The notes beneath the pieces are model-generated. The model was given only the letters and a program-made list of their open reading frames with translations, had not been told where the DNA came from and searched no databases. From WRGA01 sp031553395 (GTDB taxonomy: Bacteria > Bacteroidota > Bacteroidia > Bacteroidales > WRGA01): 64,000 nt of DNA. The stretch is from NCBI GenBank assembly GCA_031553395.1, contig JAVBLR010000020.1, positions 1-64,000 on the forward strand, given 5' to 3'. Made by a program: the position numbers and the translations under genes. How positions within the stretch are numbered: position 1 is the stretch's first letter; every line of letters starts with the position of its first letter. This document shows positions 42,771-51,096 of this stretch, in pieces.

Positions 42771-45179
42771 ATGAAAAAAATTATATCTCATTTAGCTGAA
42801 ACTCTGAATATATCAGAGAAAAATGCAGCCGGGATGATTGCTTCCACTGTTTCTGTTTTGAAACAACGGTTGCTGTTGGAAGAAACAATTTTGGTCAATG
42901 ATACGGCTTTATTTAAGGTTGAAAAAAATACAGAAAATATATTGATTTATCCTGATAAATTGAAAAAAGCTCTTATTCCACCCAGTTTATCAGTTAAATT
43001 TGTTTATAAAAAATCACAATTATTTTTAGCTTCAAATAATCATATAGTTAGAGATTTAAAGACACTGATTACCATTCAAGCTAATCTGGATGAATCAACT
43101 GCCCAATTGTTTTTACAATCTTTTATTGATGTGGTGTATAGAGAATTGCAAGAGCAGAAAATTTGTAAAATTGAGAAATTTGGAACCTTTAAGAGGATAG
43201 CTAAATCTAAATTTGGTTTCGATTCAAATGCAATATCTCAAACTGATCGGTATTATATTGTTTTTATTCCAGAGGAATCCTTTAAAAATGAGATAAATAA
43301 AGCTTTTTATTTTTTTACTTCTACAGTCGTAGATATAAAAAAATTACCTAAAAGCAAACAGCCTTTACCTAACGAAATCCTTGAGAATTTAGGCAAGATT
43401 GTTGATACAATTCAAATAGCGCAACCTAAGAATATTGTTTTTGAGGAAAAGAATGTCTTTGTTCATGACGAGAAGGATAAAGATGTTATTGATGCTGTTC
43501 TGGATTTGGAGCAAGAAGAAATTCTTTTTGAGGATAAATTATCTGAACATCAGGAAAATGAATTAATAAATAAAATAACAGATTCTGAAAATAAGTCATT
43601 TAACCCTCGTATTAAAAATTCTCTTGAAAAAGTTTTGGATTTTGAGATACCTGAAGAGCTTATTAAACGAAATGAATCTGAAGAAAAAGAAGAGTCTAAT
43701 TCGACTATCTCTTTGCAGGAAAGCGAACAGTCGTCGATAAATGCTGACAAAGAAATTGAGAAAGATAGTGCTCCGAAGGAGGATGTAGTTCTTTCTCAAA
43801 GCGAAAGTAATGAATTGGTAAAGCTGCTTGGTTATGCCATGTATGATTTAAAAACGGAGAATGATTTACCTGAGCAATTGGATGTAAATTTAATTCAAGA
43901 AGAGGATATTGTTGAGGAAGTAATAGATGAGATAGATTCAAATTCGACTATTCAGGAGGAGAATGTTTCTTTGATAGGTACAGATGAACAGACTGAGCCC
44001 AATATTGTTTTTGAGAATAACAGCTTAGTTGATGATGAAATAAATCTGGATGTTCACAAAAAGACAATAATTGAAGAAAAAGAAGACATATCTGATGATG
44101 TAAATGCCAAAAAAGAAAATTCTTCTGATATATTTAATCATATTGATATTGAGGCGATTGTTGATACTATAGGAGGATTTGATATTGTTCATGATTATCC
44201 TTCTTCTGAAAATGACCAAAAAGAAGAATACCTTAATATAATCGCTGATAAGACGAAAGAAGATCTACCTTATCAACAAGAAGAATTGGTGATAGAACCT
44301 TCACAGAATGTTTATAATAGCATTGATATTGATGCTATTATGTCTACAGTGAAAATTAAGGATAATGATGACGTTCATGCTGTAGAACAAAAGATAGAAG
44401 AAAATTCGACTGCAACTGTTGAATCCGGGGAAAATATAGACTTAGAAAGTGATAGCTCTGATACTGTATTGATAAAAGAAAATGTAGCCTTTACGGATAA
44501 AAAATATACATTATCTTCAGATTTTATAGATACACAGAATTATGTTGAAAAGGTTCTAAAAAAAGGAGTTGATGCTGATAGAAAAGATATTTTTGTAAAG
44601 AATGCACTTTCAGATAAAAAAGTTGATAAAATTCCTACATCTTATGAGACAAAAGGAAGATATAAGTTGTTGATTCCTGATGACAAATATTCTGATGAAA
44701 GAATTAAAGAAAGAAAGCAAAGACGAAGGATTGTTCTGCTAGTATTGACAGCATTGGGTGTATTTGTCCTTTTAAGTGGAATATTTTATGCTAATTTTTC
44801 AAAAAAACGCCCATCGGAAGTTATTCCGGTTGTGGTAGATGCAAGTTCTGGTTCAGGTACAAGTTTAGATGATGAAGTCGATGGTATTTTGTCTAAAGAT
44901 GAGGTTAATGACCCTTCTACTCGTTTTCTAACAGTTGAAGAAATAGAACCAGGCGAAACATTAGAAACATTGTCTGAAAAATATTACGGAAATAAAGCCT
45001 TTTGGGTATACTTATACGAGGCAAATAAAGAAAAAATTATCGATCCGTTAAGTTTGGATATTGGGAGTCGCATTGTTATTCCTGACCCGAAAGCATACGG
45101 ATTTGATATTAAAAGTGAAGCTGCAATAGAATTAGCAAAGAAGAAAGGAGATATAATAAAACTGCCAAAAAATCCTTGA
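42771..45179 (+). CDS. HU-like / transmembrane / LysM fusion protein
   Basis: A multidomain membrane protein of 802 residues. Residues 1-90 and 95-180 look like two divergent HU/IHF folds (ISHLAETLNISEKNAAGMIA; then IEKFGTFKRIAKSKFGF, a match to the HU beta-arm entry). Residues 185-640 are acidic, low-complexity and probably disordered, with a motif seen twice about 60 residues apart (HIDIEAIVDTI, SIDIDAIMSTV). A run of basic residues precedes a membrane helix near 653-675 (IVLLVLTALGVFVLLSGIFY). A LysM domain follows near 720-770 (EPGETLETLSEKYYGN). By the positive-inside rule the HU part is cytosolic and the LysM part periplasmic, so it could link the nucleoid to peptidoglycan. No function is known to me. 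Confidence 0.78.
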   Translation: MKKIISHLAETLNISEKNAAGMIASTVSVLKQRLLLEETILVNDTALFKVEKNTENILIYPDKLKKALIPPSLSVKFVYKKSQLFLASNNHIVRDLKTLITIQANLDESTAQLFLQSFIDVVYRELQEQKICKIEKFGTFKRIAKSKFGFDSNAISQTDRYYIVFIPEESFKNEINKAFYFFTSTVVDIKKLPKSKQPLPNEILENLGKIVDTIQIAQPKNIVFEEKNVFVHDEKDKDVIDAVLDLEQEEILFEDKLSEHQENELINKITDSENKSFNPRIKNSLEKVLDFEIPEELIKRNESEEKEESNSTISLQESEQSSINADKEIEKDSAPKEDVVLSQSESNELVKLLGYAMYDLKTENDLPEQLDVNLIQEEDIVEEVIDEIDSNSTIQEENVSLIGTDEQTEPNIVFENNSLVDDEINLDVHKKTIIEEKEDISDDVNAKKENSSDIFNHIDIEAIVDTIGGFDIVHDYPSSENDQKEEYLNIIADKTKEDLPYQQEELVIEPSQNVYNSIDIDAIMSTVKIKDNDDVHAVEQKIEENSTATVESGENIDLESDSSDTVLIKENVAFTDKKYTLSSDFIDTQNYVEKVLKKGVDADRKDIFVKNALSDKKVDKIPTSYETKGRYKLLIPDDKYSDERIKERKQRRRIVLLVLTALGVFVLLSGIFYANFSKKRPSEVIPVVVDASSGSGTSLDDEVDGILSKDEVNDPSTRFLTVEEIEPGETLETLSEKYYGNKAFWVYLYEANKEKIIDPLSLDIGSRIVIPDPKAYGFDIKSEAAIELAKKKGDIIKLPKNP

Positions 45180-45299
45180 TGCTTTTGTGTTAATATTCTT
45201 CTTACTTTGATAATATAAATATTAAATTTCTTAATTTTTTTTAGTTAATCAATTAACAATTTTTATTATCAAATTTATAATAAGATTTATTATCATTTT

Positions 45300-45307
45300 T
45301 ACTTTTG
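45300..45307 (+). promoter_or_regulatory. -7 box for the moxR-bat operon
   Basis: TACTTTTG, about 48 nt before the ATG at 45355. The preceding 120 nt after the LysM gene are A/T-rich with no clear terminator. Confidence 0.55.
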
Positions 45308-45354
45308 CAAGTCTCAATTTATTAGAATAAACAAAAAATAAAATACATAGAAAT

Positions 45355-46350
45355 ATGAGTCAAACGGTAGACCTTCGTGAACTAAATGAACGAATAGAAA
45401 GCAAAAGCTCATTCCTAAATATGATTACAATGGGAATGGAGCAAATGATTGTAGGACAAAAACATTTGGTTGAATCTCTTTTAATTGGATTGCTTTCCGA
45501 TGGACATATTTTATTGGAAGGTGTTCCCGGTTTGGCAAAAACATTGGCAATAAAAACATTAGCTTCGCTGGTGGATGCAAAATATAGCCGGATTCAGTTT
45601 ACACCGGACTTACTACCTGCTGATGTTGTAGGAACAATGATTTATAGCCAGAAAACAGAAGAATTCTTGATTAAAAAAGGTCCTATTTTTGCAAATTTCG
45701 TACTTGCTGATGAAATTAACCGTGCTCCTGCTAAGGTGCAAAGTGCTTTGCTTGAAGGTATGCAAGAACGTCAGGTAACGATTGGTGACCATACATATAA
45801 GTTGGATAATCCGTTTTTGGTTATGGCAACTCAGAATCCGATAGAGCAGGAGGGAACTTACGCTTTACCTGAAGCACAAGTTGACCGTTTTATGTTGAAA
45901 GTGATTATTGGTTATCCTAAAAAAGAGGAAGAAAAATTAATCATTCGTCAAAATATTTCAGGAGAAAAGAAAGAAATTAAACCGGTATTGAAAGCTCAGG
46001 AAATTTTGGATGCCCGTAAAGTTGTACAAGAAGTTTATATCGATGAAAAAATTGAACGTTATATCGTAGATATTGTTTTTGCAACCCGTTATCCTCAAGA
46101 CCATGGACTAGCAAATTTGAAAAGTATGATTTCTTTTGGTGCTTCTCCGCGTGCTTCTATCAATTTGGCGTTGGCTTCGCGTGCTTATGCTTTCATCAAT
46201 CGCCGTGGATATGTAATTCCAGAAGATGTGCGTGCTGTTTGTTACGATGTAATGCGTCATAGAATTGGATTGAGTTATGATGCAGAAGCAAACGAAATGA
46301 CATCCGAAGAAATTATCAGCGAAATTTTGAATAAAGTTGAAGTTCCTTGA
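45355..46350 (+). CDS. MoxR-type AAA+ ATPase
   Basis: A chaperone-like ATPase of the MoxR (APE2220) group, working with von Willebrand factor A proteins. Walker A is GVPGLAKT, Walker B VLADEINRAP, followed by LLEGMQERQVTIG and the sensor ATQNPIEQEGTY. It has 331 residues, the normal size. It is the first gene of a four-gene bat-type operon with DUF58, a membrane protein and BatA. Confidence 0.94.
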   Translation: MSQTVDLRELNERIESKSSFLNMITMGMEQMIVGQKHLVESLLIGLLSDGHILLEGVPGLAKTLAIKTLASLVDAKYSRIQFTPDLLPADVVGTMIYSQKTEEFLIKKGPIFANFVLADEINRAPAKVQSALLEGMQERQVTIGDHTYKLDNPFLVMATQNPIEQEGTYALPEAQVDRFMLKVIIGYPKKEEEKLIIRQNISGEKKEIKPVLKAQEILDARKVVQEVYIDEKIERYIVDIVFATRYPQDHGLANLKSMISFGASPRASINLALASRAYAFINRRGYVIPEDVRAVCYDVMRHRIGLSYDAEANEMTSEEIISEILNKVEVP

Positions 46351-46373
46351 TCTATTACATAGCATCTAAAAGT

Positions 46374-46401
46374 AGTAATTAGTAAATTGTCAAATAGTAA
46401 A
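46374..46401. repeat. Heptamer run across the start of the DUF58 gene
   Basis: Four 7-nt words (AGTAATT, AGTAAAT, TGTCAAA, TAGTAAA) fill the gap after moxR and run up to the putative GTG start. Confidence 0.5.
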
Positions 46402-46407
46402 TATCTT

Positions 46408-47280
46408 GTGGCAACAACAAGTGAATTATTAAAAAAGGTCCGCCAGATTGAGATTAAAACCCGGGGATTGTCTAAGAATATTTTTGCCGGACAATACCAT
46501 TCTGCGTTTAAGGGGCGTGGTATGGCTTTTTCTGAAGTACGGGAATATGAATTTGGCGATGATGTGAGAGATATTGATTGGAATGTTACTGCGCATTATA
46601 ATCGCCCGTATATCAAGGTTTTTGAAGAAGAACGGGAATTAACAGTAATGTTGTTGATTGATGTTTCGGGAAGTCGTGAATTTGGTTCCGGACCAATGAT
46701 GAAGCAGGATATGATTACTGAAATTGCTGCAACATTGGCTTTTTCGGCTATATTGAATAATGATAAAATTGGTGTTATCTTTTTTTCTGATAGAATAGAA
46801 AAATTTATTCCTCCGCAAAAGGGTAGGAAGCATATTCTGTTTATCATACGGGAATTAATTGATTTTGAGCCGCAACATCGGGCGACAGATGTGGCTCAGG
46901 TTGTAAAATATCTAACTGGAGCTATAAAAAAGCGTTGTACGGCTTTCCTGCTTTCTGATTTTATCGATTCGAGAAATTTTAAGGATGCGTTGACTATTGC
47001 TAATAAGAAACATGATTTGGTAGCTGTTCAGGTTTATGATGAACGGGATACGGAATTACCTTCTATCGGGTTGGTAAAAGTAAGGGATGCTGAAACCGGA
47101 ATAGAACAGATTCGGGATACTTCTTCTAAAAAGGAACGAAAACGATTTGAAGATAATTGGTTGAGTTTGAAGAATAAAGCAACTGACGCATTTATCAGAA
47201 GTAAAGTTGATTCTATATCGGTACGAACAGATGAAGATTATGTAAAAGCGTTGATGCTGCTGTTTAAAAAAAGAGCGTGA
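46408..47280 (+). CDS. DUF58-domain protein (BatA-operon partner)
   Basis: A cytosolic vWA-related protein found with MoxR ATPases. The signature GRGMAFSEVREYEFGDDVRD leads into IDWNVTA; a degenerate MIDAS follows in LLIDVSGSREFG. No ATG is available near the N-terminus. GTG at 46408 gives MATTSELLKKVRQIEIKTRG, which matches the usual N-terminus of the family; an upstream in-frame TTG (46387) lies in repeat DNA. The length is 290. It is part of the moxR operon; family members are tied to aerotolerance and envelope stress. Confidence 0.88.
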   Translation: MATTSELLKKVRQIEIKTRGLSKNIFAGQYHSAFKGRGMAFSEVREYEFGDDVRDIDWNVTAHYNRPYIKVFEEERELTVMLLIDVSGSREFGSGPMMKQDMITEIAATLAFSAILNNDKIGVIFFSDRIEKFIPPQKGRKHILFIIRELIDFEPQHRATDVAQVVKYLTGAIKKRCTAFLLSDFIDSRNFKDALTIANKKHDLVAVQVYDERDTELPSIGLVKVRDAETGIEQIRDTSSKKERKRFEDNWLSLKNKATDAFIRSKVDSISVRTDEDYVKALMLLFKKRA

Positions 47281-47281
47281 G

Positions 47282-47309
47282 TAAATTAAAAATTAAGAAT
47301 TAATTGATT
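47282..47309. repeat. Short heptamer run after the DUF58 gene
   Basis: Three words of the type TAAATTA, AAAATTA, AGAATTA with a 7-nt period, then a diverged fourth. Confidence 0.45.
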
Positions 47310-47331
47310 GGTTCTTACTTATTTTGTACGT

Positions 47332-48294
47332 ATGATTTTTAATAAAATTAAGAATACATTTTTTTTATTATTATTTCTTTTGATGCCTGTAGCATTGCTT
47401 TATGGCCAAAATCCGATAATTAAAGCAAGTATAGATTCGGTTTCTATAATGGTTGGCCAACAAACAAAGATTCATCTGGAAATAATTAAACCCGGAGACA
47501 AGAATGTAACTTTTCCGTTGTTTCATGCGCAAGATACTATCGTTAAAGGTCTTGAAGTTGTAGATGTTGTTAAGTTTGATACTACAAAAATTAATAACAA
47601 TCAGGAACAAATTAATTTGGATTATTTGGTTACAAGTTTTGATGATGGATTGTATTATATTCCTCCTTTCCCTATTATTTATCAAGCAGATACATTTTAT
47701 TCCAATGCGTTGTCGTTGAAAGTTATGACCATTCCGGTTGATACGGTTGCCAAAAACTTCTATGATATAAAGTCTGTGATGCAGCCTAAATTTGTATTTG
47801 CCGATTATCTTTATATTTTGATAATTATCTGGGTCGTTTTGGTCATATTGGCGGTAATCCTTTATTTTGTCGTTTTCAAAAAGAAAAAGAAAAAGATGCC
47901 TTTTAAAAAGACAATTGTTCTTCCGCCTCATATAAGAGCCTTAAATGCGTTGGAAGGAGTAAAACGGGAAAATATGTGGCAACAAGGGAGATATAAGGAA
48001 TATTATACGCAATTGACTGATATCTTACGTATTTATTTATTTGAGCGATTTGGTGTTAATGCAATGGAGATGACTTCGGATGAAATATTACTATCTGTAC
48101 AAGCTTATCATGAGGCGCAATCTGCATATGAAAACCTACAACAAGTTTTGAAATTGGCTGATTTGGTAAAATTTGCAAAATTAACTCCTCTGCCGAATGA
48201 AAATGAATTGAGTTATATGAATTCTACTTTGTTTGTTAGCCAAACACAACCGGAGGAAAAGCCGGAAAAAGAAGAAAAAGATAAACAAAAATGA
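47332..48294 (+). CDS. Membrane protein of the bat operon
   Basis: A membrane protein of 320 residues from ATG 47332, where a signal peptide begins (MIFNKIKNTFFLLLFLLMPV); the longer TTG start is rejected. The first 160 residues are a periplasmic beta-rich domain (IDSVSIMVGQQTKIHLEI) like the start of BatD. One membrane helix (LYILIIIWVVLVILAVILYF) is followed by a Lys-rich stop-transfer and a cytosolic helical domain (RYKEYYTQLTDILRIYLFER). The protein of this position in other Bacteroidetes bat operons has no firm name. It overlaps batA by 4 nt (ATGA). Confidence 0.75.
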   Translation: MIFNKIKNTFFLLLFLLMPVALLYGQNPIIKASIDSVSIMVGQQTKIHLEIIKPGDKNVTFPLFHAQDTIVKGLEVVDVVKFDTTKINNNQEQINLDYLVTSFDDGLYYIPPFPIIYQADTFYSNALSLKVMTIPVDTVAKNFYDIKSVMQPKFVFADYLYILIIIWVVLVILAVILYFVVFKKKKKKMPFKKTIVLPPHIRALNALEGVKRENMWQQGRYKEYYTQLTDILRIYLFERFGVNAMEMTSDEILLSVQAYHEAQSAYENLQQVLKLADLVKFAKLTPLPNENELSYMNSTLFVSQTQPEEKPEKEEKDKQK

Positions 48295-49274
48295 CTTTTG
48301 CACATCCTACATATCTGTATTTATTAGGGATATTGATTCCTATTATTGTTTGGTATATTTGGAAACGAAGAAAATCTTCGGCTTCGTTAAAAATATCCTC
48401 AACGGATGCATTTAATAAGGCCAAATCTACTTGGAAAGTAAGATTAAGACATATCCCTTTTATTTTACGATTATTGATTATTGCCCTTGTTATCGTAATA
48501 TTGGCACAACCTCAATCATCGAATAGTTGGCAGAAATCATCTACCGAAGGAATTGACATTATGTTGGCAATGGACATCTCGGGTAGTATGTTGGCGCAGG
48601 ATTTGCAACCGAATAGATTGGAAGCGGCAAAATCGGTTGCTGCGAGTTTTATCAGTGGCCGTCCGAATGATAATATTGGGTTGGTTGTTTTTGCCGGAGA
48701 AAGTTTTACGCAATGCCCGCTGACAACAGACCACGTTGTATTATTGAATTTATTAAAGGATATTCATTGTGGAATGATTGAAGACGGAACAGCAATCGGA
48801 TTAGGTTTGGCTACATCTGTCAGTCGGTTGAAGGATAGTCAAGCAAAATCTAAAGTTATCATTCTTTTGACTGACGGAACCAACAACCGTGGTGATATTG
48901 CTCCTGCAACGGCTGCCGAAATTGCAGAATCATTTGGAATAAGAGTATATACAATTGGCGTAGGAACGCAGGGAATGGCTCAGATGCCGGTGCAAATGGC
49001 TTACGGAATTGATTATGTGAGTGTCCCGGTGCAAATTGATGAGGAGATCCTACGGAAAATAGCAAATACAAGTGGAGGGAAATATTTTCGGGCAAACAAT
49101 ACTTCCAAGCTGAAAGAAATCTATTCTGAAATTGATGAAATGGAAAAAACGAAAATCAGTGTTCAGGATTATACAAAAAAACATGACGAATATGCAATTT
49201 TTGCAATTATTGCGTTTATTCTATTGTGTACCGAGATATTATTGAGAAATACAGTCTTTAAAGCAATTCCTTGA
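48291..49274 (+). CDS. batA: BatA-like von Willebrand factor A membrane protein
   Basis: A membrane protein with a vWA domain exposed between helices. N-terminal helices (YLYLLGILIPIIVWYIW and a second near residue 60) are followed by the vWA domain with an intact MIDAS, MDISGSMLAQDL, and ILLTDGTNN, and a C-terminal helix (YAIFAIIAFILLCTEILL). The length is 327. In other Bacteroidetes batB, batC, batD and batE follow; here the operon stops with a terminator formed at the batA end. Confidence 0.9.
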   Translation: MTFAHPTYLYLLGILIPIIVWYIWKRRKSSASLKISSTDAFNKAKSTWKVRLRHIPFILRLLIIALVIVILAQPQSSNSWQKSSTEGIDIMLAMDISGSMLAQDLQPNRLEAAKSVAASFISGRPNDNIGLVVFAGESFTQCPLTTDHVVLLNLLKDIHCGMIEDGTAIGLGLATSVSRLKDSQAKSKVIILLTDGTNNRGDIAPATAAEIAESFGIRVYTIGVGTQGMAQMPVQMAYGIDYVSVPVQIDEEILRKIANTSGGKYFRANNTSKLKEIYSEIDEMEKTKISVQDYTKKHDEYAIFAIIAFILLCTEILLRNTVFKAIP

Positions 49275-49322
49275 AAAGGTAAAAGATTTCTTTTACCTTT
49301 TGTTTTCTACTTTTTACCTTAA
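49274..49322 (+). terminator. Heptamer-built terminator of the bat operon
   Basis: AAAAGGTAAAAG at 49274-49285 pairs perfectly with CTTTTACCTTTT at 49290-49301 over 4 nt. Further 7-nt words (ACCTTTT, GTTTTCT, ACTTTTT, ACCTTAA) run to 49322. The first base of the stem is the last base of the batA stop. Confidence 0.85.
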
Positions 49323-49394
49323 ATTATAAATGAACTAATCAACAGACTTGGTTGTTTTATTTTTTTTAATATATCTACTATAAAACTAATAGCC

Positions 49395-49898
49395 ATGAGC
49401 ATGATAGCTAATTTGCTTCGGGTTTCGAATGATGAACTCGAAGAATATTTGAATGATAGTTCTTTATTAGAAGATAGAGTCTATAATGATGAATCGGAAG
49501 ATGAAGACCCTTATTTGATTGATGTAGATAAAGCTTGGGATGGAATTATTTATTTATTGACAGGACAAAATGCATCAAATTCGAATCATCCTTTAGTAAG
49601 TGTATTTTTTAGTGGACAGTTAATTGATCAGACTCAAGATTTGGGTTATGGCCCGGCACATTACCTTACTCCGAAACAAGTTAAGGATATCAATAAAATC
49701 ATTTCGGAAATTACAACTGAAACTTTGTCGAAAAAGTACAATCCGAAGAAAATGTCGGAAATGGCAGTATATCCCGAAATTTGGGAAGATGAAGGAGATG
49801 AAGCATTGGAATACCTGATTTCTTATTTTGATGAAATCAAAGACTTTTATTCAAATGCAGTGAAGGAAAAACAAGCAATTATTAGTTTTTTGAATTGA
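49395..49898 (+). CDS. DUF1877 (YfbM-like) protein
   Basis: A small cytosolic protein of 167 residues of the DUF1877/YfbM family, function unknown. Typical features are the start MSMIANLLRVSNDELEEYLN, DVDKAWDGIIYLLTG in the middle, and LGYGPAHYLTPKQV. It is very acidic. Its last 17 nt overlap the end of the convergent aminotransferase gene. No clear -7 box was found. Confidence 0.85.
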   Translation: MSMIANLLRVSNDELEEYLNDSSLLEDRVYNDESEDEDPYLIDVDKAWDGIIYLLTGQNASNSNHPLVSVFFSGQLIDQTQDLGYGPAHYLTPKQVKDINKIISEITTETLSKKYNPKKMSEMAVYPEIWEDEGDEALEYLISYFDEIKDFYSNAVKEKQAIISFLN

Positions 49899-51021
49899 TA
49901 GATTCTTTCAAAGCAGTAATAATTTGTTGTAAATCGTCATCAGTAAGATTACTTCCGGAGGGAAGGCAAACTCCTTTTGAAAATAAATCTTCACATACGC
50001 CTGAACCATAGTAGGGAACATCTTTGAATATCGGTTGCAAATGCATCGGGTTCCATAACGGACGACATTCTATATTTTGTAAATTCAACATTTCGCAGAT
50101 TTGCAGAGGTGTTGAATTTATTTTTTTATTATCCAATAAAATAGCTGTAAGCCAGTAATTGGAGAAAAATGATTTATTTGGTTCAAAATGAAAAGATATT
50201 CCTTCGATTTGGGATAATTCCGATTTATAAAAAGCGTTGATTTTCCTGCGTTTTTCTATCCGTTCGTTTAAAACGTCCATTTGAGCGCATCCGATTCCGG
50301 CTAAAATATTGCTTAATTGATAATTGTAGCCAATTTTGGAATGTTTGTAAAATGGTGCCGGGTCTTTGGATTGTCCGGCATAGAATTTTGTTTGTTTAAT
50401 GTATTCCGGATTATGGGAAATGATAGCTCCACCTGATGAACAAGTGATGATTTTATTTCCGTTGAAGGATAAAATAGCCATTTCTCCGAATGTTCCGCAG
50501 AGCTTGTTTTTATATTTTGAACCCAATGCTTCGGCAGCATCTTCAATTACCGGAATTTCGTATTTACTGGCAATGCCTAATAATTCATCCATTTTACATG
50601 GCATTCCATATAAATCAACCAAAATAATTGCTTTGGGCTTTTTGCTTTTTGCAATTCTATCTTTAATGGCTCTTTCTAATTGCTCAGGACAAATATTCCA
50701 TGTGTCAGGTTCACTGTCTATTAAGATTGGAGTTGCTTGTTGATAAAGAATGGGATTTACCGATGCCGAAAAAGTAAAACTTTGGCATAACACCTCATCT
50801 CCAGCTTCTACTCCGAGCATTATCAGAGCTAGATGCAATGCAGCTGTACCTGAACTTAGTGCTGCGATTTGTACATTATCATCCAAGAATTTTTCTAATT
50901 TCAATTGAAAATTATCAATATTGGCGCCGACAGGAGCAACCCAATTAGAATCTAAAGCTTCTTGAATATATGATATTTCTTTTCCGCTTAGATGAGGTGG
51001 TGACAGATATATTTTGTTCAT
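49882..51021 (-). CDS. DegT/DnrJ/EryC1 aminotransferase (PglE-like)
   Basis: A PLP-dependent sugar aminotransferase that puts an amino group on a nucleotide-activated keto sugar. The family core is SGTAALHLALIMLGVEAGDE, then VEDAAEALGSKYKNK (here VIEDAAEALGS) and the Schiff-base lysine in SFNGNKIITCSSGG. The NGNKI form resembles PglE-type enzymes that make UDP-4-amino-4,6-dideoxy-GlcNAc. The length is 379. It is separated from hisA by a heptamer element and overlaps DUF1877 tail to tail by 17 nt. The sugar is inferred, not shown. Confidence 0.88.
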   Translation of the reverse strand: MNKIYLSPPHLSGKEISYIQEALDSNWVAPVGANIDNFQLKLEKFLDDNVQIAALSSGTAALHLALIMLGVEAGDEVLCQSFTFSASVNPILYQQATPILIDSEPDTWNICPEQLERAIKDRIAKSKKPKAIILVDLYGMPCKMDELLGIASKYEIPVIEDAAEALGSKYKNKLCGTFGEMAILSFNGNKIITCSSGGAIISHNPEYIKQTKFYAGQSKDPAPFYKHSKIGYNYQLSNILAGIGCAQMDVLNERIEKRRKINAFYKSELSQIEGISFHFEPNKSFFSNYWLTAILLDNKKINSTPLQICEMLNLQNIECRPLWNPMHLQPIFKDVPYYGSGVCEDLFSKGVCLPSGSNLTDDDLQQIITALKESINSKN

Positions 51022-51096
51022 TTGTTGTTGTTTGCTGGTTGTTTGTTATTCGTTATTTGTTGTTGGTTATTTAAACGAATAACGAATAACAAACAA
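51022..51096. repeat. Mirrored heptamer hairpin between the aminotransferase and hisA
   Basis: Seven T-rich 7-nt words (for example TTGTTAT, TCGTTAT) start right after the aminotransferase ATG. Mirrored A-rich words (AATAACG type) follow. A perfect 16-bp stem joins 51039-51054 with 51081-51096, and the right arm ends next to the hisA stop. Confidence 0.8.

Noticed and set aside
47371..47931. Minus-strand frame of 186 codons opposite the bat-operon membrane protein
   Set aside because: Shadow frame rich in Asn, Arg and Ile with no family features; the plus strand has signal peptide and operon context.
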